NCBI RefSeq assembly: GCF_001612945.1
Contig: NZ_BDBK01000016.1
Location: 186,001-250,000 of the forward strand
Direction of reading: 5' to 3'
Origin: Nocardia inohanensis NBRC 100128
GTDB taxonomy: Bacteria; Actinomycetota; Actinomycetes; Mycobacteriales; Mycobacteriaceae
Length of the DNA stretch: 64,000 nucleotides
A program made the translations under genes and the position numbers. The stretch's first letter is position 1. Every line of letters begins with the position of its first letter. Under the pieces are notes generated by a model. That model did no database searches, had not been told where the DNA came from, and was given only the letters and a program-made list of their open reading frames with translations. Shown here piece after piece: positions 1-9,190 of this stretch.

Positions 1-942
1 CTGGGCCAGTTGACCGAGCTCGCCGGGTTCCAGCTCGCGGAGGCCAAGGGCATTCCGGCCATCGGCTTGCGGTTCCAGCCCATGTCGGCGACGAGCGCGC
101 ATCCGCCCAGCGCCATGGGACCGCGTTCGTTCGGGCCGCTCGGCAATCGGCTCGCCGCGGATATCGGCGGCTGGGCGCTCGACAAGTTCTATGCCGGACC
201 GGTGGCGGCCTTCCGGCGGGAACTGGGCCTGCCCAAGGCATCGAGCCACGAATTGCGACGGCGGCGCACGGCCGCGGAATGGCTGATCCTGCACGGGTTT
301 TCGACCTCGGTGGTGCCGCGCCCCGGCGATTGGCGGCGCGGGCTGGAAGTGACCGGCTACTGGTGGCCGCCGCAGCCGATCGCCTGGGAACCGCCCGGGG
401 AACTGCTGGAGTTCCTCGGCGCCGGGCCGCCGCCGGTATTCATCGGTTTCGGCAGCGTGGTGGAGAGTGCCACGCGCAGCGCCGAGATCTCCGAGCTGGT
501 CGGCCAGGCGCTGCGCCGGGCCGGCGTGCGCGGCATCGTCCAATCCGGCTGGCTGCAACTGGATGTCGACGGTGACGATGTGCTGACCATCGGCGATGTG
601 CCGCACGATTGGCTGTTCCCGCAGACCGCGGCGGTCGTGCACCACTGCGGCGCGGGCACCACCGCCGCCGGACTGCGCGCCGGGGTGCCCGCGATCGGTG
701 TGCCGCTCTACTCCGATCAGCCGTTCTGGGCGCGGCGCCTGCTCGACCTCGGTGTCAGCGCGGCCACGATCCCGCATCCGAAACTCTCGGCGGGCCGGTT
801 GGCATCGGCGATCCAGCGCGCCACCACCGACGAGACCCTGCGGCACCACGCCACCCGGCTCGCCGCCGCCATCGCCGCGGAAGACGGTGTGGGGCAGGCG
901 GTCAAGGTCATCGAAGCACACCTGAGCGGAGAACTCGGATGA
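1..942 (+). CDS. GT1-family glycosyltransferase, first of three tandem copies (5' end outside window)
   Basis: Partial: the frame is open from base 1, so the N-terminal part of the acceptor domain lies upstream. The rest is a UGT/MGT-type GT-B glycosyltransferase that would move a sugar from a nucleotide sugar to a lipid or natural-product acceptor. The donor-site signature HHCGAGTTAAGLRAG followed by a P-x5-DQPFWARR block lies near residues 215-245, and a FIGFGS strand opens the C-terminal domain. The family includes sterol glucosyltransferases and mycobacterial glycopeptidolipid glycosyltransferases, so a cell-envelope glycolipid substrate is an inference. The stop overlaps the ATG of the next copy (ATGA), so the two are probably translationally coupled. 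Confidence 0.85.
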   Translation: MGQLTELAGFQLAEAKGIPAIGLRFQPMSATSAHPPSAMGPRSFGPLGNRLAADIGGWALDKFYAGPVAAFRRELGLPKASSHELRRRRTAAEWLILHGFSTSVVPRPGDWRRGLEVTGYWWPPQPIAWEPPGELLEFLGAGPPPVFIGFGSVVESATRSAEISELVGQALRRAGVRGIVQSGWLQLDVDGDDVLTIGDVPHDWLFPQTAAVVHHCGAGTTAAGLRAGVPAIGVPLYSDQPFWARRLLDLGVSAATIPHPKLSAGRLASAIQRATTDETLRHHATRLAAAIAAEDGVGQAVKVIEAHLSGELG

Positions 943-2192
943 GCAGATTCATCATCGCCCCCATCGGAACACGCGGAGATTTCGCGCCGCTGCTGGATGT
1001 CGCAGTGCGGCTTCAGGAATCGGGGCACGAGGTCGTGATGGCGGCACACTGCATCTACAAGCAGATGGTCCTCGATGCCGGACTCGACCTGCGGGTGATG
1101 GGCGCCGACCTGGAGATCGACCCGGCCGACCCGAACTTCCTGCATCACGAACGCGCCAAGACCCTGGCCCGGCCGAGCGGACAGCGCTTCCTGAACGAGA
1201 CCGTGATCGAGGCGCTCATCGACGAACCCGCCGACGCGCTGCTCATCACCCCCATGTCGGAGGCGGCCGGGCACGCGCTGGCGGAGGCGAAAGGTATTCC
1301 GGCCATCGGCATGCGGCTCTCTCCGCAATCGGCGACCGCGGAGTTCCAGCCCGCGCTGTGCGGTGGGGCACGCTCGCTCGGCGGCTGGGGCAACCGGCGG
1401 ATCGCCGACCTCGGAGCCGGGCTCTACGACTTCATCTTCCGCAATATCATCGCCGATCTGCGCCGCGATCTGGGCCTGCCCCGGGTGCCGGTGCGGGAGC
1501 TGCGGCGGCGGCGCGATGCGGCGGAATGGCTGATCCTGCACGGCTATTCGCCCGCCGTCTCGCCCCGGCCGCACGATTGGCGGCGAGGAGAGGAGGTCGT
1601 CGGCTACTGGTGGCCGCCGCGCCCCGCCGACTGGGAACCACCCGCCGAACTGGTGGATTTCCTGGCGGCCGGTCCGGCGCCGGTCTTCATCGGGTTCGGC
1701 AGCACCACGGCGCGTTCGGGCAAACGCGAAGAGATGTCGGCGATCGTCAACGCGGCGTTGCGGCGCTTCGGCGGCCGGGCGGTGGTGCAATCGGGCTGGC
1801 TGGAACTCGACATCACCGGCGACGAGGTGCTCAATATCGGCAGCGTGCCCTACGACTGGCTGTTCCCGCGGATCTCGGCGGCCATCCATCACGCGGGAGC
1901 CGGCACCACCTCGGCGAGCCTGCTGGCCGGGATTCCCGCCGCCGGGGTGCCCGGGCAGGCGGATCAGGGGTTCTGGGCGCAGCGGCTGATCGATCACGGG
2001 GTGAGCCCCGGAACGATTTCGCTGCGCAAGATGACCGCCGACCATCTGGTCGGGACGTTGCGCGCCCTCACCGAAAACGATTCGTACCGGGCCAATGCCG
2101 CTCGCCTCGGGGCGGCCATCGCCCAGGAGGACGGCGCCGGTGCGGCGGTCAAGGCCATCGAAGCGCATATGGCCGCGCTGGGCAGGGGCTGA
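939..2192 (+). CDS. GT1-family glycosyltransferase, second tandem copy
   Basis: A complete 417-residue GT-B glycosyltransferase. It opens with the acceptor-domain strand MSRFIIAPIGTRGDFAP and its GTRGD loop, has a FIGFGST strand at mid-protein, and carries the nucleotide-sugar motif HHAGAGTTSASLLAGIP with a DQGFWAQR block near residues 310-345. It shares the RRR-AAEWLILHG and GYWWPP blocks with the copy upstream, so the genes arose by tandem duplication. The ATG overlaps the upstream stop by 4 bp. The acceptor cannot be read from sequence; envelope glycolipid modification is an inference from relatives in mycobacteria. Confidence 0.9.
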   Translation: MSRFIIAPIGTRGDFAPLLDVAVRLQESGHEVVMAAHCIYKQMVLDAGLDLRVMGADLEIDPADPNFLHHERAKTLARPSGQRFLNETVIEALIDEPADALLITPMSEAAGHALAEAKGIPAIGMRLSPQSATAEFQPALCGGARSLGGWGNRRIADLGAGLYDFIFRNIIADLRRDLGLPRVPVRELRRRRDAAEWLILHGYSPAVSPRPHDWRRGEEVVGYWWPPRPADWEPPAELVDFLAAGPAPVFIGFGSTTARSGKREEMSAIVNAALRRFGGRAVVQSGWLELDITGDEVLNIGSVPYDWLFPRISAAIHHAGAGTTSASLLAGIPAAGVPGQADQGFWAQRLIDHGVSPGTISLRKMTADHLVGTLRALTENDSYRANAARLGAAIAQEDGAGAAVKAIEAHMAALGRG

Positions 2193-2195
2193 CCA

Positions 2196-3416
2196 TTGCG
2201 ACTGATCATCATCGCGGTCGGCACCCACGGCGATGTCGCGCCCCTGGTCGGGCTCGGCGTCGGCTTGCAGGCCGCCGGACACGACGTCGCCTTCGCCGCC
2301 CACCCGCTCTTCGAGGACCTGGTCACCGGCTGCGGGCTCGAATACCTCTACATGGCACCCGGTTTCGACTTCGACCCCGACAACCCGCGACAGCACGAAG
2401 CGGAACTGTCGGACTGGGTGCACACCCTGCGGGTGCTCAGTCGCGGCGTGATCGACGCGGTCCGCGATCAGCCCGCCGACGCCCTGCTCACCGGAATGGC
2501 GGTCGAGCTCGCCAGTTTCTCACTCGCCGAACTCAAATCGATCCCGGTGATCGGCCTGCGGTTCTTCCCCACCGGCGATTTCGGGCACGGCCCCATGGAT
2601 CCCCGGGCCGCCGCGGCCGGACACGCCGTGCGGGCCGAGCTGGGTCTGCCCGAAATCGGCACCGCGGAGCTGGAATCCCGCTTCCGGGAATCCGAAAAGT
2701 TCGTGCTGTACGGCTTCTCGGCCCATGTGATCCAGCTGCCCCCGGACTGGCCGCCGGATCGCCTGGTCGCGGGCTACTGGTGGACGCCCCGCCCGCTCGG
2801 TTGGGAGCCGCCCGCCGCCCTCACCGAATTCCTCGCGGCCGGACCGCCCCCGGTCTTCATCGGCTTCGGCAGCACCACCGACGGTGTGGAACACCGTGCG
2901 GACCTCTCGGCGATCGTCGCGGCGGCGCTGCGGCGAGCCGGGGTGCGCGGCATCGTCCAATCCGGCTGGCTGCGACTGGATGTCGAGGACGCCGACGTGC
3001 TGACCATCGGCAATGTGCCGCACGACTGGCTGTTCCCGCGCATGGCCGCCGTGGTTCACCACTGCGGCGCGGGCACCACGGCCGCGGGTCTGCGCGCGGG
3101 CGTACCCGCCGTCGCCATACCCGGCGGCGTCGATCAGCCATACTGGGCGCAGCGCCTGCTCGACCTCGGCGTCAGCCCCCGCACGATCCCACTACGCGAC
3201 CTGACCGCCGACGCCCTCGCCGACGCCCTGCGCGCCGCCACCACCGATCCCGAGCTGCGCGCCAACGCCGCCCGGCTGGGTGCGCTGATCGATTCGGAGG
3301 ACGGCATCGGCACTTCGGTCAAGGCCATCGAGGCGCATCTGGCGGCCGATCAAAGCGACTCTGTCGCAAATGTTTTCAGTAGCAACAGTAATGATTCTCG
3401 CCGACTGGGTATGTAA
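2196..3416 (+). CDS. GT1-family glycosyltransferase, third tandem copy
   Basis: 406 residues starting at a TTG 3 bp after the previous stop; the protein begins MRLIIIAVGTHGDVAP, which aligns with the start of copy two. The donor-binding block HHCGAGTTAAGLRAGVP and DQPYWAQR sits near residues 285-320. It is more diverged at its N-terminus than copies one and two (a shorter acceptor loop and FSLAELKS in place of the -LAEAKG block), so acceptor specificity may differ. The three genes form one operon with no internal gap larger than 3 bp. The last 15 or so residues after HLAADQ are Ser/Asn-rich and unlike the other copies. Confidence 0.88.
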   Translation: MRLIIIAVGTHGDVAPLVGLGVGLQAAGHDVAFAAHPLFEDLVTGCGLEYLYMAPGFDFDPDNPRQHEAELSDWVHTLRVLSRGVIDAVRDQPADALLTGMAVELASFSLAELKSIPVIGLRFFPTGDFGHGPMDPRAAAAGHAVRAELGLPEIGTAELESRFRESEKFVLYGFSAHVIQLPPDWPPDRLVAGYWWTPRPLGWEPPAALTEFLAAGPPPVFIGFGSTTDGVEHRADLSAIVAAALRRAGVRGIVQSGWLRLDVEDADVLTIGNVPHDWLFPRMAAVVHHCGAGTTAAGLRAGVPAVAIPGGVDQPYWAQRLLDLGVSPRTIPLRDLTADALADALRAATTDPELRANAARLGALIDSEDGIGTSVKAIEAHLAADQSDSVANVFSSNSNDSRRLGM

Positions 3417-3455
3417 GCATCAGCAACTATTCGTAACCGACGCAAAGGATGCCTG

Positions 3456-3653
3456 ATGAAGAAGCTCGTAGCTGTCGCCGCCATCACCGCCGGACTGATG
3501 GGATCGGCCGGCGTGGCCTCCGCCGAAACCGTTGCCGCCCCGAGCCACGCGGCCCCCATCGCCACCGGATCGTCCTCGGCCGACATCTTCTGCGCCGTGA
3601 TCCAGTTCCTCAAGGGCGGCTGGGCGGGCCGCACCACCGACTGCTCCTTCTGA
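3456..3653 (+). CDS. small secreted protein
   Basis: 65 residues. A typical Sec signal peptide (MKK, then a hydrophobic Ala/Val/Gly stretch, with cleavage expected after GVASA) leaves a mature chain of only about 41 residues with two cysteines (FCAVIQF and TTDCSF) that could form a disulfide. An AAAGGA ribosome-binding site precedes the ATG. Similar tiny exported proteins of unknown function are common in Nocardia and mycobacteria. No function can be assigned. Confidence 0.75.
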   Translation: MKKLVAVAAITAGLMGSAGVASAETVAAPSHAAPIATGSSSADIFCAVIQFLKGGWAGRTTDCSF

Positions 3654-3656
3654 GCG

Positions 3657-3692
3657 AGGCCGGCCGGCCGGTGCGTCGTCAGCGGCCGGCCT
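3657..3692. terminator. possible bidirectional hairpin between convergent genes
   Basis: Inverted arms AGGCCGGCC (3657-3665) and GGCCGGCCT (3684-3692) lie between the ends of two convergent genes. The right arm overlaps the end of the esterase gene. There is no T-run, so termination is only a possibility. Confidence 0.3.
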
Positions 3693-4569
3693 GCTGGTAG
3701 ATCCCCGCCGCCACCGCCTCATCACTGCGCGCGGACGGGTGAAACGGAATCGCCCCCGGATCCCGCGGGTCCTGATAGTCGTTGATCCACGACTGCTCCG
3801 AGCACAACCCGTGCCCCGCCGTCGCCGCTCGCGCATCGAAGAACTCCACCCCCAATACCCGCGCCGCCTCCCGCTGCGCCTGATCCAGCCGGTTCACCGC
3901 GTCGATGGCCGCCTGCCCGCGCGGCTGCACGAACCGCAACACGCCGAAGGCGCTGAAGCACACCGCATCCTGACCGGTGCGGAACAGCTCCGGATAGCCG
4001 ACCAGCACGATGCGGGCATTCGGCGCGTAGTACTTCACATACGTGACCACGTTGCGCAGCCGCTCGGCATACCGCGCCCCGGTGACCTCGCTGGCGTCCA
4101 TCCCGCGCCCCGCCACCGCGGCGTCCGCCCCGCACCCCCGGACCAAGTCGAGCACGCACTGTTGCAGCGCGTACCACAGGGTCGCCTCGTTCGATCCCCA
4201 CCGATCGTTCAGTCCGAACTGCAAGGCCACCAGCTTGGTTCGAGGCCCGAACGCCCCCGCCCCATCCGCCTGCTTCGCCTCCCAGCCCGCGGTGTAACTC
4301 GGCGGAGTGTCGATGGCGGCCCCCGGACACGAAACATCCAGATAGTCCGCGCTCCCCGCCACCCCCATCGCGTTACTCAATCGCGTCGGCCACGAGGTCG
4401 CGCCGTGCCGGCACTCCGATCCTTGCGCCTGCGTCACCCACTCATTGGCGCTGAACGAATCCCCCAGCACCACAAGTTCTTTCCCCTCGGCCGGGGCGGC
4501 GGCGACCGTACCGGCCACCCCGCTCACCGAAGCGGCGACCGCCAACGCCATCGCGACCCAAGCCCTCAT
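3679..4569 (-). CDS. secreted SGNH/GDSL-family esterase
   Basis: 296 residues from the ATG at 4569, chosen because GAGGTT lies just upstream and the protein then begins with a clean signal peptide (MRAWVAMALAVAASVSG...AAA). An in-frame ATG 39 bp earlier would put charged residues in front of it. The mature enzyme has the SGNH blocks: LGDSFSAN (catalytic Ser, block I), FGLND (block III Asn) and a C-terminal DPGAIPFHPS with the Asp/His pair. It should be an exported lipase or acyl-ester hydrolase. Six or more cysteines suggest disulfides, as in the streptomycete SGNH lipases. It is convergent with the small secreted protein and probably monocistronic. Confidence 0.85.
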   Translation of the reverse strand: MRAWVAMALAVAASVSGVAGTVAAAPAEGKELVVLGDSFSANEWVTQAQGSECRHGATSWPTRLSNAMGVAGSADYLDVSCPGAAIDTPPSYTAGWEAKQADGAGAFGPRTKLVALQFGLNDRWGSNEATLWYALQQCVLDLVRGCGADAAVAGRGMDASEVTGARYAERLRNVVTYVKYYAPNARIVLVGYPELFRTGQDAVCFSAFGVLRFVQPRGQAAIDAVNRLDQAQREAARVLGVEFFDARAATAGHGLCSEQSWINDYQDPRDPGAIPFHPSARSDEAVAAGIYQQAGR

Positions 4570-4833
4570 GGCAACCTCACGCAAAAATCTGAAACGAAAA
4601 TCTTTCATCCGGTCGTGAGTCTAAGCACCGTCCCCGCGACCCCGAGGGACTCCGCGATGATTTCCCGTCCCCCAATTCCTCGCCCCCCGAATCCAGGGGC
4701 GCTACCGGACACCGGTTCGAAGATCCGGGGAATACCGGACGCCGAGCGGGGAGTTGCCCACAGGGCGTGCAGGAACGCACGAAGGCGTGGACGGCGGGGA
4801 GATACCCCAAGGTTGCGCAGGTCAACGATGGGA

Positions 4834-4839
4834 TAGGCT
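4834..4839 (+). promoter_or_regulatory. candidate -10 box of the desulfurase operon
   Basis: TAGGCT lies 9 bp before the ATG of the cysteine desulfurase gene, with TTGCGC about 18 bp further upstream. If used, the message would have almost no 5' UTR, which is common in actinobacteria. The 279-bp gap 4570-4848 holds no other recognisable feature. Confidence 0.4.
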
Positions 4840-4848
4840 TTATCGGTC

Positions 4849-6069
4849 ATGAAGTCGGCTTTCCCGGGTCCGGTCGGTGCCCAGACGGTCTACCTCGATC
4901 ACGCGGCCACTACACCCATGTTCCCGGTCGCCATCGAGGCGATGACGGCTGTCCTGGGGCATGCGGGGAACGCGTCGTCGTTGCACGGGTCGGGGCGGGC
5001 GGCCCGGCGGTCACTGGAGGAATCGCGGGAGTCGATCGCGGCCGGGCTCGGCGCGCGGCCCTCCGAAGTGATCTTCACCAGCGGCGGGACCGAGAGCGAC
5101 AATCTCGCGGTCAAGGGGATCTTCTGGGCTCGGCGGGATGCCGATCCGAAGCGGAACCGGATTCTGGTGAGCGCGGTCGAGCATCACGCGGTGCTGGATA
5201 CCGTGGAATGGCTGGAACAGCACGAGGGCGCACAGGTGACCTGGCTGGAGGTGGACGCCGACGGCGTCGTCTCGCCGCGCACGCTGCGCGAAGCCCTGGC
5301 CACCTATGCCGAGGACGCGGCGCTGGTCAGCGTCATGTGGGCCAATAACGAGGTCGGGACCATTCAGCCGATCGCCGAATTGGCGGCGGTGGCACAGGAA
5401 TTCGATGTGCCGATGCACAGCGACGCGGTGCAGGCCGCCGCGCAATTGCCGATCGATTTCGGGCGCAGCGGACTGGCCGCCGCGAGTTTCGCGGGGCACA
5501 AGGTCGGCGGGCCGCACGGGGTCGGGGTGCTGCTGCTGGGACGGCAGGTCGGGGCGGTGCCGCTGCTGCACGGCGGCGGGCACGAGCGCGATCTGCGGTC
5601 GGGGACCTCGGATGTGCCGGGGGCGGCCGGGCTGGCCGCCGCGATCCGCGAGACCGTCGCGGGACTGCCGGCGCGGACCGCCCAGCTCGAGCGGCTGCGG
5701 GATCGGCTGATCGCCGGCGTCCAGGACGCGTTCCCGGACGCGGTGCTCAACGGTGCGACCGGCGACCGCAGGCTGGCGGGCAACGCCCACTTCACCTTCC
5801 CCGGCTGCGAAGGCGATTCGCTGCTGATGCTGCTGGACGCCGCCGGGATCGAATGCTCGACCGGATCCGCCTGCAACGCCGGTGTCGCCGGACCTTCCCA
5901 TGTGCTGCTGGCCATGGGCGTGGAACCGGCGCTGGCGCGCGGATCACTGCGATTTTCATTGGGACACAATTCGACCGACGCCGATATCGATGCCCTGCTG
6001 GCCGCGTTGCCGCAGGTGGTGGAGCGGGCGAAGGCGGCCGGACTGGCCGGAGCGAAGGGAGGCTTCTAG
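4849..6069 (+). CDS. iscS: cysteine desulfurase (IscS/NifS type)
   Basis: A 406-residue PLP enzyme that removes sulfur from cysteine as a protein-bound persulfide for tRNA thiolation and Fe-S assembly. The sequence shows YLDHAATTP near residue 15, the cofactor-binding [10 protein letters not shown], the Schiff-base lysine in [12 protein letters not shown], and the mobile loop [10 protein letters not shown] carrying the catalytic cysteine. The next gene is mnmA, separated by zero bases, which points to sulfur delivery for 2-thiouridine formation. From memory the M. tuberculosis pair Rv3025c/Rv3024c has the same arrangement. ATG at 4849 was chosen because it puts YLDHAATTP at the usual distance from the N-terminus. 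Confidence 0.93.
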   Translation: MKSAFPGPVGAQTVYLDHAATTPMFPVAIEAMTAVLGHAGNASSLHGSGRAARRSLEESRESIAAGLGARPSEVIFTSGGTESDNLAVKGIFWARRDADPKRNRILVSAVEHHAVLDTVEWLEQHEGAQVTWLEVDADGVVSPRTLREALATYAEDAALVSVMWANNEVGTIQPIAELAAVAQEFDVPMHSDAVQAAAQLPIDFGRSGLAAASFAGHKVGGPHGVGVLLLGRQVGAVPLLHGGGHERDLRSGTSDVPGAAGLAAAIRETVAGLPARTAQLERLRDRLIAGVQDAFPDAVLNGATGDRRLAGNAHFTFPGCEGDSLLMLLDAAGIECSTGSACNAGVAGPSHVLLAMGVEPALARGSLRFSLGHNSTDADIDALLAALPQVVERAKAAGLAGAKGGF

Positions 6070-7188
6070 ATGCGAGTACTTGCCGCGATGAGTGGTGGTG
6101 TGGATTCCGCGGTGGCGGCCGCCCGCGCCGTCGATGCCGGACACGAGGTGGTCGGGGTGCACCTGGCGCTGTCGGCGTCCCCGGGCACGCTGCGCACCGG
6201 ATCGCGCGGCTGCTGCTCCAAGGAGGACGCCGGTGATGCGCGCCGCGCCGCCGATGTGCTCGGAATCCCGTTCTACGTCTGGGATTTCGCGGACCGCTTC
6301 AAGGAAGACGTGATCGACGATTTCGTCGCCGCCTATGCCGCGGGCGAGACCCCGAACCCGTGCCTGCGCTGCAACGAGAAGATCAAGTTCTCGGCGCTCG
6401 CGGATCGCGCGGTGGCGCTGGGGTTCGATGCCGTCGTCACCGGGCATTACGCGCGACTCGAAGACGGCGTGCTGCGCCGCGCGGTCGACGCCGACAAGGA
6501 TCAGTCGTACGTGCTCGCGGTGCTCACCGCCGACCAGCTCTCGCGTGCCATGTTCCCGGTCGGCGACACCCCCAAGCCGCAGATCCGGGCCGAGGCCGCC
6601 GAGCGCGGGCTGGCCGTGGCCGACAAGCCCGACAGCCACGACATCTGCTTCATCCCCTCCGGTGACACCCGCGCCTTCCTCGGCGCGAAGATCGGTATCC
6701 GCCCGGGCGCGGTCGTCGACTCCGACGGCACCAAGCTGGGCGATCACGACGGCGTGCACGGCTTCACCATCGGTCAGCGCAAGGGCCTGGGCCTGCCCGG
6801 TCCGGCCGCCGACGGCAAGCCCCGCTACGTCACCGGCATCGACCCCGAATCCGGCACCGTCAGCGTCGGTTCCGTGCAGGACCTCGAGGTCTGGACGGTG
6901 CTGGCCGACCGCGCCATCTGGACTTCCGGTGCCACCCCGGACGGTCCGATCGAATGCATCGTGCAGGTGCGCGCGCACGGCGGCACCGCGCCCGCCGTCG
7001 CCGAACCCGTCGACGGCGGCCTGGTGGTTCGCCTGCGGGAACCGCTCACCGGTGTTGCCAAGGGCCAGGCCGTGGTGCTCTACCGCCCCGACAGCTCCGG
7101 CGACGAAGTGCTCGGCAGCGGAACCATTTCCGGCACCGAACGCGAACCGCAGGCGCGGGCGGCCGAACTGGCGGACAACGCCCGGTGA
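6070..7188 (+). CDS. mnmA: tRNA-specific 2-thiouridylase MnmA
   Basis: 372 residues, the normal family length. The N-terminal PP-loop [13 protein letters not shown] binds [15 protein letters not shown] holds the first catalytic cysteine and [10 protein letters not shown] the second, the pair that forms the persulfide and disulfide intermediates. [12 protein letters not shown] and the C-terminal beta-barrel follow. It thiolates U34 of Lys, Glu and Gln tRNAs in the cytoplasm. It starts immediately after the desulfurase stop (TAG then ATG), and its own stop overlaps the GTG of the next small gene. Confidence 0.95.
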   Translation: MRVLAAMSGGVDSAVAAARAVDAGHEVVGVHLALSASPGTLRTGSRGCCSKEDAGDARRAADVLGIPFYVWDFADRFKEDVIDDFVAAYAAGETPNPCLRCNEKIKFSALADRAVALGFDAVVTGHYARLEDGVLRRAVDADKDQSYVLAVLTADQLSRAMFPVGDTPKPQIRAEAAERGLAVADKPDSHDICFIPSGDTRAFLGAKIGIRPGAVVDSDGTKLGDHDGVHGFTIGQRKGLGLPGPAADGKPRYVTGIDPESGTVSVGSVQDLEVWTVLADRAIWTSGATPDGPIECIVQVRAHGGTAPAVAEPVDGGLVVRLREPLTGVAKGQAVVLYRPDSSGDEVLGSGTISGTEREPQARAAELADNAR

Positions 7189-7601
7189 CCGCCGAGCGTT
7201 GCCTTCGATCCACGACCACCGACCCTCGACCGCCGCGCACGGGTAACTTGGATGCCGTGGATGTGCGGCGATTCGTCGCACCGGGGATGCGGGTAGCTCT
7301 CGCGTCCCGTCTGGTGCGGGCAGCGGATTCTGGTGTGGGAGCAGTGATTCGACGGCGGCCGGGGCGGCCCAAACGGCGGATTCTGCCCGGGAGCGTGACG
7401 GACCCGGGCGTGAGCTGCCGGGAAGCGGCGGAGCAGGCGCGAGACCGGCGCGATCAACTGCGGCCGACCGACCCGATCGAAGTGTGGAATCAACTTTCGA
7501 ACCAATCGAACGACATGCGGAATCAGCTGCCGGAGGAGCTCGATCGCATACGTGATCAGCGGAAACCGGAGCGGCGCGACGAAACGGGGACGCACGAGTG
7601 A
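7185..7601 (+). CDS. small hypothetical protein in the mnmA operon
   Basis: 138 residues if the GTG at 7185 is used, which overlaps the mnmA stop as GTGA; a GTG at 7257 ([13 protein letters not shown]) is an alternative giving 114 residues. Its stop again overlaps the next start (GTGA at 7598-7601). Overlap on both sides is the main reason to believe it is translated. The chain is basic, with a weakly amphipathic helix ([20 protein letters not shown]) and a charged, Asn/Gln-rich tail ([17 protein letters not shown]). No domain was recognised. The tail resembles a coiled coil or linker more than an enzyme. Confidence 0.55.
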   Translation: MTAERCLRSTTTDPRPPRTGNLDAVDVRRFVAPGMRVALASRLVRAADSGVGAVIRRRPGRPKRRILPGSVTDPGVSCREAAEQARDRRDQLRPTDPIEVWNQLSNQSNDMRNQLPEELDRIRDQRKPERRDETGTHE

Positions 7602-8662
7602 GTGGCAGCGGCGTGGCGAGTGACGAACAACGAACCACGCCGGGACTGCGCGGCGGGATCGCGACCGGTGTCGGCTCCTGGCCCGGAACCGATCCGCGCG
7701 AAGCCGCCGCCACGGTGGTGGGCGAACTCGGCGATCTGCCGCACCTGGTGGAGTTGCCCGCGCGCGGCGTCGGCGCGGACATGATCGGCCGCGTCTCCGG
7801 ACTGCTGGTGGATATGCGTTTCGACAGCACCACCCGCGGATACCGATTGGCGACCCGCCCCGGCGCGGTCGCCCGCCGCGCCCGCGATCTGCTGCGCACC
7901 GACCTCGACGCGCTCGAAGAATCCTGGGAGACAGCCGGTCTCGCGGGCACCGGCCATGCGGTGAAGCTCCAGGTGGCCGGCCCGCTCACGCTGGCGGCCG
8001 AAGTCGAACTGCCGCACGGCCATCGCGTCCTCACCGACTCCGGCGCCCTGCGCGATCTCGCCGAATCCCTCGCCGAGGGCCTGCGGAACCATGCCGCCGA
8101 GGTATCCAAACGCCTCGGCGCCGATGTTCTCATCCAGCTCGACGAACCCCTCCTGAACGCGGTCCTCGCGGGCTCCCTGCGCGGCCCCAGCGTCATGAAC
8201 ACCATCCGGCCCATGCCCGAACCCGAGGCCCTGCACATCCTGGACGCGCTGATCGACCAGCAGACCCACCCGGTCCTGATCCACTCCTGCGCCGAACCCC
8301 CCGCCCTGTCCTTCCTCCGCAAGACCCGCGCGGCCGCAATAGGTTTCGACCTGGCCACCATCGCCACCAAGGACCTGGACGGCATCGGCGAATCCCTGGA
8401 CGCCGGAAAATACCTCGTCCTCGGCCTCGTCCCCACCACCGCCCCCGCCAAACCCCCCACCTGGAAGGAAATCGCCGAACCCGGCGTCCGCCTGATGGAC
8501 CGCCTCGGCTTCCCCCGCCGCCGCCTGGCCGACCAAATCCAGGTCTCCCCGGCCTGCGGCCTCGCCACCGCCCCCCTCACCTGGGCCCGCCAAGCCCTCA
8601 CCCTCGCCGCCGAAACCGCCCACGCCTACGCCGACGAACCCGAAGCCCTCACCTTCGACTGA
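7598..8662 (+). CDS. MetE C-terminal-domain-like protein (cobalamin-independent methionine synthase family)
   Basis: 354 residues, about half of full-length MetE, matching the C-terminal TIM-barrel only. VGSWPGTDPREA opens the barrel. HSCAEPP supplies the His-x-Cys pair and SPACGLA the later cysteine expected for the catalytic zinc site. IQLDEPLLNA is the conserved Asp-Glu strand. From memory the M. tuberculosis counterpart is Rv3015c. Without the N-terminal folate-binding half, it may accept methyl groups from another donor, or may not be a methionine synthase; the substrate is unknown. GTG start, coupled to the upstream small ORF by a 4-bp overlap. Confidence 0.85.
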   Translation: MSGSGVASDEQRTTPGLRGGIATGVGSWPGTDPREAAATVVGELGDLPHLVELPARGVGADMIGRVSGLLVDMRFDSTTRGYRLATRPGAVARRARDLLRTDLDALEESWETAGLAGTGHAVKLQVAGPLTLAAEVELPHGHRVLTDSGALRDLAESLAEGLRNHAAEVSKRLGADVLIQLDEPLLNAVLAGSLRGPSVMNTIRPMPEPEALHILDALIDQQTHPVLIHSCAEPPALSFLRKTRAAAIGFDLATIATKDLDGIGESLDAGKYLVLGLVPTTAPAKPPTWKEIAEPGVRLMDRLGFPRRRLADQIQVSPACGLATAPLTWARQALTLAAETAHAYADEPEALTFD

Positions 8663-8732
8663 TCTTGGTTGCGTTTGTGTCGTTTGTGCGCGACCATGGA
8701 CCGATGAGCCGCCATGCGGAGGGATTGGTGTC

Positions 8733-9179
8733 ATGACTGTTTGCCGCGTCGAAGCCGACCTTCCCGTACCCGCCCGCCGGGAATTGCAGGTGGCGTTGGG
8801 CGCGCTGCGGGCCGAAAAGGAGCGCAAAACATCGACGATCGTCATCGATGACGTGCCGATGCACGTGCCCCGCAGCGTGCGAGCCGCGGTGACCGCGCTT
8901 CTGGAACATCTGAGCGAGGGGCGCGGCGTGGCAATCGCACCGGTGGACACATTGGTCACCACTTCCGCCGCCGCCGACCTGTTGGGCCTTTCCAGGACCT
9001 ACGTCTGCCGTCTGGTCGACGACGGCACCCTGGCCGCCGAGTACCGCGGTACCCATCGCAGGATCCCCCTACAAACGGTTCTCGACTATCGAGAGCAGCG
9101 CCGGCACGACCGCGCCCAGGCGCTGGACGACGTGTCGAGCATCTCTCGGGAAGCCGGTCTGTACGACGACGACTTCTGA
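8733..9179 (+). CDS. excisionase-type HTH antitoxin of a PIN toxin-antitoxin pair
   Basis: 148 residues. The C-terminal half is a MerR/excisionase-like helix-turn-helix: TTSAAADLLGLSRTYVCRLVDDGTL is followed by a wing (EYRGTHRRIPLQTVLDY). The N-terminal half (residues 1-70) is a helical region with IDDVPMHVPRSVRAAV. This layout is that of antitoxins found directly upstream of PIN-domain RNases in actinobacteria. The partner coding region starts about 12 bp downstream but is frameshifted here (see 9191-9779). Such antitoxins usually autoregulate by binding the promoter just upstream. ATG start at 8733. Confidence 0.8.
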   Translation: MTVCRVEADLPVPARRELQVALGALRAEKERKTSTIVIDDVPMHVPRSVRAAVTALLEHLSEGRGVAIAPVDTLVTTSAAADLLGLSRTYVCRLVDDGTLAAEYRGTHRRIPLQTVLDYREQRRHDRAQALDDVSSISREAGLYDDDF

Positions 9180-9190
9180 GAGGCCGTGCG

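Noticed and set aside
717-2423. Minus-strand 568-codon frame
   Set aside because: Antisense shadow of the glycosyltransferases; Gly/Arg/Asp-rich with no recognisable motif.
5956-8601. Minus-strand 881-codon frame
   Set aside because: Shadow of mnmA and the MetE-like gene; no domain, and the plus-strand genes are certain.
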